This document shows, one piece after another, positions 45,328 to 57,811 of a DNA stretch of 64,000 bases. The notes below the pieces were generated by a model. The model made no database searches. It saw only the letters and a list, made by a program, of their open reading frames with translations, and was not told where the DNA came from. The translations under genes and the position numbers were made by a program. The DNA comes from Muscardinus avellanarius (Eukaryota; Chordata; Mammalia; Rodentia; Gliridae): contig OY726572.1 in the NCBI GenBank assembly GCA_963383645.1, forward strand, positions 66,588,738 through 66,652,737. Reading direction: 5' to 3'. Position 1 is the first letter of the stretch. The number at the start of each line of letters is the position of its first letter.

Positions 45328-45548
45328 TTCTTATTTTTCATTTTATTTATTTTTTGAGGTACTAGGGGTGGAACCCAGGGGCATTCTACCTCTGAGCTAC
45401 ACCCTATTTTTTTTTATTCTTTATTTGCAAATAGGGTCTCACTGAGTTGCAAAGGACCTCCCTAAGTAGCTAAGGCTGGTGGCAAACCACGATCTTCCTG
45501 TCTCAGCCTCCCAAATGGTGGGATTACAAGTGTGCGCCATCACACCTG
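45328..45548 (-). mobile_element. B1-dID-type SINE
   Basis: 'gaggtactaggggtggaacc' to 'gtgcgccatcacacctg'. Imperfect duplication gcttactatgag (45316-45327) and gcttactctgag (45549-45560). Confidence 0.9.
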
Positions 45549-45675
45549 GCTTACTCTGAGTTTTTTTAGTCAAGAAAAAAAAAAAACTGAATTTTGCCAA
45601 ATGGCATTTAGCTAACATCTAATGAGATGATCGTAAATTTTTCTTTAACCTAGTAATGTAAACTAATAGATTTCT

Positions 45676-45686
45676 TTTTCTTTTCT

Positions 45687-45748
<62 letters not shown>

Positions 45749-45953
45749 TTCCAGTACTGGGGATGGAACCCAAGGGCATTCTACTTCCCAGCTATATCTC
45801 CAATCCTATTTTTTAGTCTTTTTATTTTTTGAAGCAGAGTCTCACTAAGTTGAGAAGGGCCTCACTAAGTAGCTGAGGCTGTCCAAGAACCGTGATTCTC
45901 TGGTCCCCACCTTCCAAATGCTGGGATTATAAGCGTGCACTACCATGCCCAGC
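45676..45953 (-). mobile_element. B1-dID-type SINE with (CT)n-expanded tail
   Basis: Flanked by 'aaactaatagatttct' (45660-45675) and 'aaactaatggatttct' (45954-45969). The tail side carries about 55 bp of pure (CT)n plus poly-T, so the microsatellite grew from the SINE tail. Confidence 0.92.
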
Positions 45954-46509
45954 AAACTAATGGATTTCTAATACTGCAATGGTCTCCAACTTCTGGAATG
46001 CTTAGTTTGGTATATTTAATCCTTTAATACATTGCTGCACTGAAATTTCCAGTAATGTGTTTTGGATTTTTATACACCCATAAGTTGGTCTATATTTTGG
46101 TGCTATCTTTTTAAAATGTTAGCATCAGGGATAAATGAGTGTCATAAAACTATTCACAAAGGACTTCATCTCTAAGAATAGATGAGAAAATTTTGCCTTT
46201 TGGAGATATGAAAAGACTCACAAAATCATCTGGCCTGAAGCCTTTTGGGTGTTAAATATTTAAAACTCTTGCACTTTCTTCTATAAGCTTTTTCTTGAGC
46301 CAATTTTGCTACTTATATTAGTTATGAAAAAGAGCTCATTTCATCTAAAATTTCAATTTTACTGATGTAAATGATACACATTAAATTTTTAAAGATTCCC
46401 TCTATGTGAGTAGTTATACTCCCTTTCTCATGTATAAAATTATGTATTTATATTATTATTTTTTACTCGCTGGTTTTGAAAGAGGTTTGTCTCTTTAAAA
46501 ATCTTTTCA

Positions 46510-46610
46510 AAATAAACTCCACAAGTACAGAGATCACATCTATTTTGGTCATCTTGGCATCTTCAGGACCTGGGCACACATTGGGCATGCAATAAATATT
46601 TATTAACAGG
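46510..46610 (+). mobile_element. L2 LINE 3' end
   Basis: 'aactccacaagtacagagat', 'gcatcttcaggacctgggca' and 'gcaataaatatttattaaca' are the canonical L2 3' order. Confidence 0.75.
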
Positions 46611-46843
46611 GAAAATCAATAGAGTCTTGTTTGGATTTTTCTACGTTAATTCCGTTTTTCTCCCCAAGCCTTCAATTTCTTCTTCCTCCTTTCTATTGGT
46701 GTATTATTGCTTCTTTTCTAGTTCCTGGGATAAAATTCTCAGCCAATTCTTTTCCATTTTTATTTAAAACAAAGCAATTGAAACAACGAATTTTACACTG
46801 AGTGCACCTTTGGCCTTTACCACAAAAGCTTTGATCATTTATG

Positions 46844-47064
46844 TTTTATTTGTTTGTTTGTTTGTTTGTTTGTTTAGTGGCACTGGGGGTTGAACCCAGA
46901 GGCATTCTTCCTCTGAGCTTAACCCCCAGCCTGATTTTATTTCTTATTTGGAAACAGGGTCTAAGTTGTGACAGCCTTGCTAAGTTGTCAAGGCTGACCT
47001 GCTATCCTCCTGTCTCAGCCTCCAAAGTACTGGGATTACAAGTGTGTGTCGCCACGCCCAGCTT
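46844..47064 (-). mobile_element. B1-dID-type SINE with (GTTT)n tail
   Basis: 'gtggcactgggggttgaacc' through 'gtgtgtcgccacgcccagct'. The tail is a (TTTG)n run. Confidence 0.9.
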
Positions 47065-47105
47065 CTTTGTTATTTGTTTTTTAAGCAGAAAATAATTTAA
47101 TTTAA

Positions 47106-47513
47106 TTTTTTGAGGAGACCCAAGGATATTTGAACTCTGAATTACACCCCCTGTCCTATTTTTTATTCTTTATTTTATTTTATTTTTTGTTTGTTTGTTT
47201 GATTTCGGTGATACTGGGGTTCCTGGAAGCCCTACTACCTTTGGGCTACACTCCCAGACCTATTTTATTTTTGGAAACAGGGTCTCTTAAGCCAGCGTGG
47301 CTGGCTTCAAACCTGCGCGATCCTCCAGTCTCCGCCAAAGCACAGGGATTACAAGCGTGCGCCACCACGCCCAGCTATTCTTTATTTTGAAACAGGATCT
47401 CACTAAGTTACAGAGGGCCTCACTAAGTAGCTGAGGCTGTCCATGAACCGTAATCCTCTGGTCTCAGCCTCCTGAATGCTGGGATTACAAGCATGCGCCA
47501 CCATGACTGGCAG
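47106..47513 (-). mobile_element. Old SINE split by a young SINE
   Basis: The outer copy spans 47106-47176 and resumes at 47389-47513 ('ctcactaagttacagagggc…gcatgcgccaccatgactgg'). The inner insertion is delimited by a perfect duplication. Confidence 0.88.
47177..47375 (-). mobile_element. Young B1-dID SINE nested in an older SINE
   Basis: Exact 13-bp duplication tattctttatttt at 47164-47176 and 47376-47388. Has the 'gttcctggaagccctactac' block and short centre of the young subfamily. Confidence 0.93.
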
Positions 47514-48095
47514 AGAAGAATTTTTTTTAATTGTTTTCAAGTGATTTTATTCTTAGATAACTTTTATTCTTAGATAACTTTCTAAATTTGTTTATGCTAA
47601 TTATTTCTAGTTTTATTGCACTGTGATAGGTCTTAGAAACTTACAAAGAATTTCTTTATGTATTTTTTGTGTGTACAATTCTGTGAATAGTTCACAGATA
47701 TTTACAAAGATTCTTCTATGTATTGGATATGAACGTCTACTGTATATATTAAATTAAAATCAATAATCATGTTATCAAAATCCTTTTGAGTGTCTCATTG
47801 TGAGAAAAGTACGCTAAAACTTCTTGCTATTACTTTTGTTTCATCAAGTTCCTGCATTTCTAGAAGTTTATGTTTCTATACCTACCTTTGAATACATAAA
47901 GTTTTACTAAAATTATATTTTAGTTGGTTATATTTAATATTTAATTATTATATCATTTATCATATCATTATTATTATAGTAAATCTTTAATATTTAATTA
48001 TAGTTGGTTATAACATAAATTATTCCATTTTTCCACTCTTAATTTTTATCTCAAATTCTACGTATTCCGATATCACTATTGCTATCCCTTTTAAT

Positions 48096-48098
<3 letters not shown>

Positions 48099-48130
<32 letters not shown>

Positions 48131-48315
48131 TTTTTGGTGGTACTGGGGTTCCTGGAAGCCCTTTTATCTCCGGGCTACACTCCCAGACCTATTTTTATAT
48201 TTTTATTTGGAAACAGGGTCTCTTACGCCAGCGGGGCTGGCTTCGAACCTGCGCGATCCTCCTGTCTCCGCCTCCCAAGCGCGGGGATTACAAGCGTGCG
48301 CCACCACGCCCGGCC
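48099..48315 (-). mobile_element. Young B1-dID SINE with (TTTA)n tail
   Basis: Exact 15-bp duplication atcccttttaattta at 48084-48098 and 48316-48330. CpG-rich head (gcgccaccacgcccggcc) and the diagnostic 'gttcctggaagccc' block. Confidence 0.94.
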
Positions 48316-48445
48316 ATCCCTTTTAATTTAAAAGTTTAATTTTGTTCTCTAACATTTTCTCTTTTTCTTACACACACATACACACACAGCCTAATATGTC
48401 TTCGCTCATATCATTGCTTTATTCCTTTTGATTTTGTTTGCTTAA

Positions 48446-48540
48446 TTTTTTTTTATTGGTGCACTGGAGTCACACATCTTAATGGGGTACAAGATGGTAG
48501 AGGCATCCATGCACACATCACTCATTTACCCCTTTATGAT
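48446..48540 (-). mobile_element. L1 3' end, antisense
   Basis: 'tttttattggtgcactggag', 'cttaatggggtacaagatgg' and 'catgcacacatcactcattt' are the complement of the L1 tail also seen sense at 14300-14455. Confidence 0.8.
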
Positions 48541-49012
48541 CAGTGTTTCAGGTGTTTCTCTTATAGATGATGCAATTCTGGATTTGGCACTGATAATCAA
48601 TCCGAAATTCATTTTCTTTAGATAATCTGACTTACTCATACTTATTGTTGTCACTTTTACATTTTATCTCATTCCTGATATTTTATCTTGTGGTTTGTGT
48701 CTAAGATTTTCTTTTTGTTTTTCTTTTCCCTAAGTTTTACTAAATAAAATATTCTGTTCCTTTTATTCGCAAGTAGGTTCAAAGTTCTATATCTTGTTTC
48801 TACTTTCTATCCTATTATTGATTAACTTTAAGTTTTAGCAAACAAAGCTGAATAAAATATGTACATCAATAAACACTTTCTCAAAAAGGGACATTTTGAT
48901 GTTTTATTGTCTTCTCTCCATGTCTCCTTACCTTCCATATTTTTAATTTTTGTCTTTTTCTTCTTTTTTGTATCCTTCTCTAATACTTTCATTAAGTTTC
49001 AAAATTCTGTTG

Positions 49013-49189
49013 CCCCCAGGCATGGTGGCACAGGCTTGCAATCCCCACGCTTGGGAGGCAGAGACAAGAGGATCCCGCTGGTTTGAAGCCAGCCGTGCTG
49101 GCTTAAGAGACCCTGTTTCCAAATTAAAAAATATAAAATAGGCCTGGGAGTGTAGCCCGGATGTAGAAACCCCAGTACCACACACAAAA
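49013..49189 (+). mobile_element. B1-dID SINE (short-centre subfamily)
   Basis: 'caggcatggtggcacaggct' to 'gaaaccccagtaccacacac'. Duplication aaaattctgttg (49001-49012) and aaaattctattg (49190-49201). Confidence 0.92.
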
Positions 49190-49201
49190 AAAATTCTATT
49201 G

Positions 49202-50439
49202 TCAACCCATATTTTGGACTCAGCTGTTTCTTATACCCTGGAGCTTCTCTTTATCTGGATTAATTTTTCTCTGATTGCTTTTCTGGCTTGGCTTACAACC
49301 CCCTCTGCTCCCTCTTTGAACATCAGTTGGGCAGGGGTAGCTTCTGGGCTACCATCCTATCTGCTAGTGATTGTAGCTGAGCTGTGGCTCCCAGGCTTCC
49401 ACCAGCAGTGATGGAGGTTGAGCTGGAACACACTGATAGTGACCTGCCTTTAAAGGTGGGTAGCTGGGCAGTAGGCAGCAGGCCAGAGCTCCTAGTGAAT
49501 GACTGGTGGCCTAATCGTTACCTGGTGTGTAGTTACCTAGTGGTAGCCTGGGGACTGGAGACCACATTGGCCCGCGGTGGGCTAAGGATCTCTGTGCCAG
49601 CCCCTGAGGATCGTCTGCTGTGCCCTGCCAGTGGATCCTGGCCCTCCTGCTCCAATACCTTCTGTGCCTGTGCGTTCCTAGCAAAACTATCGGTGTCAAC
49701 GGGATGATGTCAACATGAAGAAGGAAAGGAGCTGCTGCGTGAGGCCCCGGGTTCACCAGCCTTTCCGTTCTCCATTACTTGTGGTACTGCCTAGAGCTCA
49801 CAGAGGCACGGCCCCCACCTCACTGCAGGCTTGGGTCCGCTTGGTAAAGAATGCACACGAGATGAGTCTCACTTTAGCCAAGGGGAAGTGACCGGTTTCC
49901 AGGTTGTGTCCTTTTCAGTTGCCAACTGGGACTATCCCGCCGCAGGCCCTCCTAGGCAGTTCCTGTTGCAAAAGCACCGGGTCCTTGGATGCTCATGGGC
50001 TTCCTCCTCATTTATACACTTGCCTGTGTGCCCACCGGCTGCCCTTCGACCTGACCCCATCGGCTTCATTTCTTCCAGGAAGTCCTACAAGTGCCTGCTC
50101 TCTTCTGGTAGCCTCCCTTCTTCATCAGTGCTGCCTCAAACCTTTTCCAGTTTTGTTCTCATCCGTCATTTTAGAGGCTCTTGGGGAAGCAGAAGAGACT
50201 CCACTTGTCAGCCTGATTCTGGATATCCAGCATCTGCCTGCAATGGCCCGGAAGCAGAGAACAGCCAGAGGCCGCTGGGAGTGGACACCTGGTCCAGAGA
50301 ACAGGCTGTGCAGAGAGAAGCAGAGTGAGGGGACATGGCCTGCCAGGGTGGGGACAAGGACAACTGGCCCCTAGGCATCCTCTGCAGGTCGGAGGTCATG
50401 TGGCCTGGGTCCGGGTTGGGAGACACGGGCAGGCAGGGC
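49202..50439. other. GC-rich unique sequence, no gene confirmed
   Basis: Frames of 107-165 codons (for example 49831-50328) overlap one another in other frames and strands. They lack recognisable domains, splice structure or a start context that would set them apart. Confidence 0.45.
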
Positions 50440-50935
50440 CCTGATTGTGAAGGCTCAGCATGCAAGGCCAGAGAGTTTGAACTTGGTTCTGCAGCTGTTG
50501 AGAGTTCATAGGAATGGGAATGAGGTAATTGGATTTTTCTTTGTGTTTTTGTTTTAGAAACATCACTGTGGTGACAAGGTGGGGGAGGATGCATGGGTGT
50601 TGGGAAGCCAGAGGCAGGGAGGAGACCATTGCACCACAGGAGGCTGAACCCCTGAACTCGGTCAATGGAAACTAAGAGGAGAAGATGCATCCCAGAGATA
50701 ACAGAAATTATATTCAATTGAACCTGGGGACCTATTGGATGATGGGGGTAAGGCCGAGGGAAGAGTCAGGAGTGACTCAGAGGTTTCTGGTTTGGGCAAC
50801 ACACGAGGATTATGTTACTATTCATCAAGATAGAGAATACGGGAGGAGAAGCAGGTTTGGGGGAAGAGAATGAGCTCTGGCTTGAACTTACTGCTTTTAG
50901 TTGCCTGCAAAAATGACAAAAGGCTGATGTCAATA
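50440..50935 (+). mobile_element. Ancient interspersed repeat, family not assigned
   Basis: 'tttttctttgtgttttt…gttttagaaacatcactgtg', 'cattgcaccacaggaggctg', 'gagtgactcagaggtttctg', 'gtttgggcaacacacgagga' and 'ggaggagaagcaggtttggg' follow an old mammalian repeat I recognise by word order but cannot name. Confidence 0.5.
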
Positions 50936-52895
50936 GGATGGGCCAATGGTTGGGTCTGGGGTGCTCAGGAAGAAGACGCATCCGTGCGACATCAGCACAT
51001 GTAGTCCTTAACGCCGGCACAGATGAGAGTGTGCTGGAAGCGGGTACAGCAAGCAAAGCCGGCTTTGAGGTGTGCGGCCACACAGGGCCCTGTGCCCAAA
51101 GGCGCGCCACCATGAGTTTTATGCTCTGCTGTTGCCATCTTGAATTTTCTAATAATTTTGCACCAGGCCCTGCAAATGATGTTGTTATTTCTGAGAGTGT
51201 GGACAAAGAGGAGCCTTCGGTATCAAGCTGAAAGGGGGGTACAGGGCCAGAGGAGGCTGTCAGGCTATGGCGAGACCCTGTGCCAGGTAGAAGGAGCAGG
51301 GGCAGATCACAAACATGACAGAGGTGAGTGCCATGTCATGGCTACCATGCCATGCAGAGGAGTCGATGACCTGGGAAGAGATGTGGACAGCAGCTCAGCT
51401 GCACTGTTTGAGGTATAAAAGGCTCAGAGAACATGCAGACAGGGCTGGGAATGTAGCTCAGTGGCATAGCCCTTGCCTAGCATGCGCAAAGCCCTGGGTT
51501 CAATGTTCAGTACAAGAGAGAGGAGAGACAGATAGACAGACAGACAGGAATCATGTCACACCTGTGTGGAAGAGAGAGAGAGAGAAAGAGAAAGAAGAGA
51601 AAGAAAGAGAAAGGGAGGATCATGTCACACCTGTGTTCCAAGTTCATCCAGAGCTTCTCAGAAGCATCGAGTCTTTACCATGGCCTGCAAGCCCTACTCC
51701 CTCTTCCTGTCGCCCACCTCTCTCCTCTTCAGCCACTCAGCTGCAGCCAGGCTGGAGTCCCTCTCCCACTCTCAGCTGGAGCTCTGCCATCTGGTCCCTC
51801 CGGGATGTTCTCCTGCCCCAGGCATCCTCTTGCTGGGCTCTGCAAGATGCACCCTCTCCCCGGGCCTCCCTGGCCAGGATGTCCGAGCCTACTCCCCCTT
51901 CCCGTCTTTACTGTCCTCCCATCCCAACACCACCTGACTTACACAGTGTAGCTATGTTTGATTTTTGTCTTCTCACGCCCTTGGAGAGGAGACACTTGGC
52001 TTTGTACACAGTTTATCTGTTTGGCTGGTCTTATAGAAGAATGAGGCCCTCGGGGGGCATCAAGAGCTGTGTGGACCCTATTTCCCAAGCCCAAAATTAT
52101 GATACGATGTCTGGTAATTAGACAGGATGCTTAGGATACTTTGTTTGTTTGTCGGTTTGAATATACACGGCTTTGTTTCAAAAAAGGATTTAAAGCAGCT
52201 TACAAAGATGCATGAAATTCGGCAAGAGGACATAAATTAGAAGCAGGTGAGAAAGGGGGGAAACGATACGAGCGAGGGGAAAGCCATAAAGTGGAGCCAA
52301 GGATGGGACTAATGCAAGATAAACATACCGTAAACTTTGATCCATTTGCTAGGGTGGGCCACAAATTTGGCTCTAAAATTTCTAACAGTCAGTGCCAAGA
52401 TGAAACATGATCAGCTGCACGATTCCCAGGATCCTCAAGATTAAAGCAAACCACTAGCCCAGGAGAAACACAGGCATTCCTGATGGCCCAGAGAACAGAA
52501 AAAAACGCCTCCTTCATTCTCCCAGAGAGGACAGTGGAGAAGCTGGCGGGCAGACCCCCGGGGCTCTTTGCACAGGGCACAGCCACTCACTCTGTTTCTT
52601 GCCTTTCTCAGCCATGATTAAGGGGGAGTCTGATTTAGGGACTGGCAACAGGGGCTCAGTCCAGCTATGGACACGCCGGAGCAAATGCAGAGGGCGTCGA
52701 CTGCAGAACCCCACACTGCTCTCCCTAGGGACACTGTCTCCAGCCAAGCGTCAGGCTTGGGGACCTACGGTTCTCCTGACTGCCACTTTGACTACTCAAG
52801 ACATTGTAGGTGGCAAAGCTTTGTGTTAGACCCAATGAGCCTCCAGATTTTGAGCTGGGGAAAGCTTGGATGTCATCTTATAAAAACCAAATAGA
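50936..52895. other. GC-rich unique DNA with purine-rich tracts
   Basis: It contains an ID element (51443) and a (GA)n/(GAAA)n tract at 51571-51617. The 268-codon frame at 51315-52121 runs through both, so it is not a credible gene. 51110-51190 looks like an old repeat ('ttgccatcttgaattttcta'). Confidence 0.45.
51443..51513 (+). mobile_element. Stand-alone ID SINE
   Basis: About 70 bp: 'gggctgggaatgtagctcag', 'tagcccttgcctagcatgcg', 'aaagccctgggttcaatg', followed by an A/G-rich tail. ID SINEs derive from tRNA(Ala) via BC1-like RNA. The A box (tagctcagtggc) is kept and the B box (ggttcaatg) is weakened. Confidence 0.9.
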
Positions 52896-53092
52896 AGCCA
52901 GGTGTGTTGGCACACTCCCAGCATTTGGGAGGCTGAGACAGGAGGATCGTGGTTCAGAAACAGCCTCTGCTATTTAGTGAGGCCCTTTACAATTCAGTGA
53001 GACCCTGCTTCAAAATAAAGAATAAAAAATAGGGCTGGGGGATATAGGTCGGAGGTAGAATGCCCCTGGGTTCCATCCCCGGTACCTAAAAA
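52896..53092 (+). mobile_element. B1-dID-type SINE
   Basis: 'gaagccaggtgtgttggcac', 'gaccctgcttcaaaataaag', 'ttccatccccggtacct' plus a 12-nt A tail. Confidence 0.92.
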
Positions 53093-56000
53093 AAAAAAAT
53101 CCTTATGAGGATTTTGGTCCCCTTCTGAAGTAGAACTAGAAATCCACGACCGACCCCCAATAATCAAGGATACAGTGAACATCTAATGCTTTTCCTCATC
53201 CTGGGGACATTTTAAAGCAGATCCAGCTGAACACCTACCTGGTTTTTGTAAAGTGTCAGAAAAAGCCTCTTTTCTGTTTCACCTTCCAAGAGAAACCATT
53301 TGTGAAATGCACACCAGGTCAACTGCGAGGAGACCTGCGTGGGATGGTTAACTGTCGTTCAAAGCCGAGGGACAGCTACCACAGACAACAACTTTGCTGG
53401 TAGAGCATTTGATCTGAAGTCTTTCTTACTGGCAATAATTAGGTGGCATGGCCAGCTGTGCCCCAGGACGGACTTCTCCAGCAATCTAGCCACCCCATAG
53501 GATCCAAACTACAGGCTGGCGGACACAGAACAGAGCCTGTTTGGCCCTCCCCAGCCCCAGCCCCACCCCTGATAAGGATCCCAGCCGCCTCCATGCCTCC
53601 CTGGGGTGTTGAAAGTCTCTAAGATAACAAAGTGCCCCTCCTCTGAGGTCCTGGGAAGGAAGGTGCTAGGCAAATAAGAAAAACCACAGCATGGTGTGGG
53701 GGTGAGGAGCACACAGAAGAATTGAATTGCAAAGCGGGCTTCAGGTCCAGCCAGCCCCTCCATACCACCCAGAGCCCTGGCTCCTGAAATTAGGATCTTA
53801 GCTCCATACAGCATAAAAAAAAAGAGTGTCTTTATTAAATTCTTCTTGACACAGATTTAAACACCCTGTTCAACCCACGAATGCTAAGTGCTTTTGACGA
53901 CCAAAGGTCAGTGTGTCTGTCTTGCAAAGAGACCCCTGCCACTCTCCTGTCCACCTGCAGCCTCTCTGTGCTGCAGAAGCACCTCTCAACCTCTGCTCCC
54001 TGGCTCCAGGACAGCTCGGCCCTACCCCTCCCGCTATGTCCCCAGCCCCCATGGCCACCCCAGCGTGGCTCTGGCTGTCCCCTCTCCATGTCCACACCCT
54101 CTCACTTGCTCTTTGGGGTTAGTCATAATAACCTCTCACGTCAGCAGGGCTGATCACTTCAGATATGCCTCACAACCACAAGGAGGCGGGTGGCTGCAGG
54201 CTAATTATTATCTCAATTTTACAAATAAGAAAACAGGCTCAGAATCATCCCAGGGTTTTCCCACAGCTGGGTCACCGTGAGTGTCCAGTCAGGGAGCACA
54301 ACACCAAACTGCAGGCTCCCGGCCTCGCTCACACCCATCCCAAAACCAGCCACCTGATCCAGGATGAGTCAACTTCACCAAAGGAGGTCAACCAGAGCAC
54401 GGCGTGCAGGCGTGTGTATGCAGAGGGGCAAAGGGGGCGCAGGGAGCCTGGAGCCCCATTATCTCCAGATCTCCTGCTTCATATGATTGGAACAAGAACC
54501 AGCCAGAAGGAAACCAAGGATTTCCCCATTGCAGCTCTTTATAGGTGGGGGAACTGAGGCAGAGCGAGGGCTCCTTCACAGACTACCTACTCTGTGATCG
54601 GAGCTGATCCAGCAGGTGAGGGTCAGATCCTCACTCGGCCACATGTGTTCATGGTACCTCCTGTGCATCTCAGCCACCTGTGGCCATCCCGGCCTGGCTC
54701 TGTGCAAGTTCCAGCCACGGGTTCTGCCAAGAGCACCGGAGTAGTCCCCAGCAGCTCTGTCTCGCAGCCCAGTTTGGCAGCTCACCATCCGGACGGCCTT
54801 AGGTCAATCCTGCAAACTGTGGGTCTGTTCTCAGCCTTTAAGAGGTTGGGTTGCAGGAGCTCCTGGGTCTTCCTGGCCTCTGTGTTCATTCTAGAATTCC
54901 AGAGTTCTGGAGAGGTGTGCTGTGGCTGGGCGAGATGGGAAACCAGGGAGGGACGTATGTTGGATTGCAGCTGGAGGTGGGCAGGAGGGCGCAAGGTGCT
55001 GAGGTGGGGTTCCCAGGCCAGGAAGAGGACTGAGGCCAAGTCAAGGTCCACCTGGGGCTCCAGGAGGCTGAAAACTTTGAGATGCTGGGGTTCTAGCATA
55101 TCCAGCCTCTTCTTTCTCCAGATGGAAAAGCCGAGGCCCACCTTTAACTTCAACCCATCCGGAATGACTCTTGCTGGTTTCCAGCGGGACCTCATTGTCC
55201 CTCCTTTAGAGTCTAACATGTCTCTGGGATGAGTACTCCCATTTTGCAGACAAGCAAACTGAGGCAAGAGAAGTGAGGCCAGGGCACAGCTGAGGCAGAA
55301 GCAGGGGCTGCAGAGCTTTTCCAGCAGGCTCCCCATGGCCAGGTCCTGAACCTAGGGATACAGAAGCTTAGCTCGTGGAGAGAGGCCAGGAGTCTACGAC
55401 CGCTTCCAGTCGGGTAGGCAGGAAGCCCTGCCCCCAACGGCAGCATTTTGTGTTCAGTGCTAAACTCATCCATCCACTAATCTCTTCCCTTCTTTCATCA
55501 AACACTGACTGAGTTCCATCTGCGGGCCAGGCGCTGTGCTACACTGTAATTTTACAATTTGTTCAGAGAACAGCTTTAAATGCTCCTGTGTGGTGGTGTT
55601 ATAGTATACTCCAGAGTGGCCAGAATCTTTGGGGGCAAGTTCCCTGCCTGAACCCCAAAGCTCTCCTGAGGAGAAGCTGTGTCCTCTGCCCGGGACTGGA
55701 GCAGGCGAGGGGTGGAGACTGTGGGAGGAACCGCCAGAGCCTGAGAGAGCTGTAAAAGTGAGGAGGTAATCGCTGGAGAAGTCCCTCTCCATCATTACAG
55801 AGGATCTTAATTAAGGTCCCCGAAATAGATACTCAAAACAAGCAGCAACTGTGGGAACCAGATCCAGCGGGAAAGGCACAGCTGCCCAGAGGTGCTGGGT
55901 GTTAGCTGGCCGGCTCCTCACCTGTCATTAGGGAGTGGGAAATCGCCCCACATCAAAGCCAACCAGGAAGGAAGGTGACAAATGCCACTCACCTTTAAAA

Positions 56001-57391
56001 CAGTGATGAAAATAAACGCTGAAGTCTGCCAACCATTGTGTGTGAAAACTCCCGAGGCAGAAGGATGATCCCCAGGCAGGGAGAGAGGCGAGGTGTGTCC
56101 AGCAGGAAGCTAAGAGGAGATGCCTGGGTCTGGGAACAGAGTCCTCTCTGGCTGCAGCCTTCTTGACCTGAACGGGCCCTCTCAACCTTTGATCTTCTGC
56201 TTGCCAGGGAGCTGAGGCCCTGGAGGATTCCTGCCCACGGCCCCACCATCCTTCGCTTTCATTTCCTGTGGCCCCTGAGGAAGTTGGGGTGATAGGAAGG
56301 GGTCCGAGGACACTCCTGGCTGGGGACTGTGCCACTCCTGAAAAGGAGCACAGTCAGGTCCTGTCTTGCACCCTCTGATTTCCCTCTTCTGGAAGGCAGC
56401 GGTTTTCTTATTTTCTCTGTTTGGTTGGTTATATAGATGATCCCAGGCCAAAAATATAATAACAATAATAGATAACCCCCGAGTGGAGCGTTTCATTATA
56501 GCATAGTCCAGAATTGCAGAGACAATGCTGCATTGGCATTTAAAGATCAGTTTACGGCCCACACTGGCAGGAATTTGCCAGCAAGGACCTGGAAATCCAG
56601 GAGCAGGGAGTCAGCAGCCCGACCTTTTGCCTGGATGATGTGCGGATTCTGACCCTGATGTCACTGGTGGTACAGGCGGTGAAGCATCCAAGGCGTGCGT
56701 ACACACTCATTAGTGAGTGTGGGAGAGGTGTTAATGCAGACGCTTGGGTGGGCCCATCTTAAAGCAGAAAAATCATAGCACCGAGACCAAGACACAGGAA
56801 CACACCAAAGAGATCCACAGGGAACAGGGAGATGGACTGGGGAGGCGTCAGCCACGGACCAATCTTCACTGAAACAGTTTTCCAGATAGCTCTTTCTTGG
56901 CATTTGACCCCCAAATCCAACGGGGAGAGAGCCCAGCCTGCGGCCTTTAGTCCTTTGGGTCCCTGGCAAGTTCAAAGTCCCCATCCCTCCAGAAGCAAGT
57001 GTGGCCAGGGCTCTGTGGCCAGCTGGGGACGGGGGAGACCCCGGGCTCCAGGCTCCGCCAGAGTGGCCAGCAGGTGTCCTTCTAGACCTCCAAGGAGATG
57101 TCGTCAGACTGTGTCACTTCACTGACAAGACTTCGGCTACCCCAGGGGGAGCAGGGCAGCAGGGTTGGGTGGTCCCTAATCCAGATTTGGCTCACTTCGC
57201 ATTTACACCAGGGGCTGGAGGACTTCAGAGAGCCTTGCAGACCAGAGCAATAGTGAGGCTTCCTGGTGGAGGGGGCGTGTGATCTGAGCTTGTAAGGTGG
57301 GTAGGAGTTGAACCAGCACAAAGAGGACACGTTTGCCATGACATCTGTCTAGGGCGTGAGTGAGCTGGCTGGCAGGGATGTGGGGGTGCCA
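53093..57391. other. GC-rich unique DNA, no gene confirmed
   Basis: Long frames (for example 54594-55232 plus, 54782-55336 minus) overlap on opposite strands and have no recognisable domain. 55487-55560 resembles an ancient repeat start ('catcaaacactgactgagtt'). 56400-56570 is an AT-richer, non-repetitive island that could be conserved regulatory DNA. Confidence 0.45.
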
Positions 57392-57811
57392 GGGTTTGGA
57401 TGAACCAAACAAAATGCATGTTGAAATTTAATCCCCATTGTGAGGAATGAAGAGGCGGGACAGGCGGGGCCTTTAAGAGGTGATTAGGGCTCTGCCCTCA
57501 TGAATGGATTAATCCACTCCTGGATTAGTGGATTCGTGGGTTAATGAGTTATCTCAACAGTGGGTCTGTTATAGATGCCAGTTTGGCTCGGTCTCTTGCA
57601 TATGCCCCTCTCACCGCGTGTTGCTTTGTGCAACCTCTGGACTTTTGCAGAGTGCCCATCAGCAGGGATGCCCTCACCAGATGCAGCCCCCTTCAGTCAT
57701 GGGCCTCCCAATCTCCCAAACCATGAGCTAAAAAATAAACAAAACCTTCTATTCTTTATAAATTATCCAGTCTTGGGTAGTTTGTTATAGCAACAGAAAA
57801 TAACTAAGACA
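57392..57811 (+). mobile_element. MaLR-type solo LTR
   Basis: 'catgttgaaatttaatcccc', 'gcggggcctttaagaggtga', 'ctgccctcatgaatggatta', an AATAAA in 'aaaaaataaacaaaaccttc' and the end 'tttgttatagcaacagaaaa…taactaagaca' give the full MaLR LTR order. No internal region. Confidence 0.88.

Larger units (their letters stand above)
43870..49000 (-). mobile_element. Old L1 mosaic, antisense, heavily interrupted by SINEs
   Basis: 'ctttttacattcattagggt', 'cattcacaccacccatcata', 'ttctctggattcttggctgg', 'gtggtgtttccagtgcttct' and later 'tttattgcactgtgatagg' and 'ttctggatttggcactgata' are complements of L1 ORF2. They recur between at least seven SINEs and an L2 piece. Some intervals are unrecognised, so this may be more than one old insertion. 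Confidence 0.65.

Noticed and set aside
51315..52121. 268-codon frame on the plus strand
   Set aside because: It runs through an ID SINE and a purine microsatellite (KEREKEKEEK-type stretch); not a natural protein.
54594..55336. Frames of 212 codons (plus) and 184 codons (minus) overlapping each other
   Set aside because: Opposite-strand overlap in GC-rich DNA, no recognisable domain or splice structure; expected by chance.
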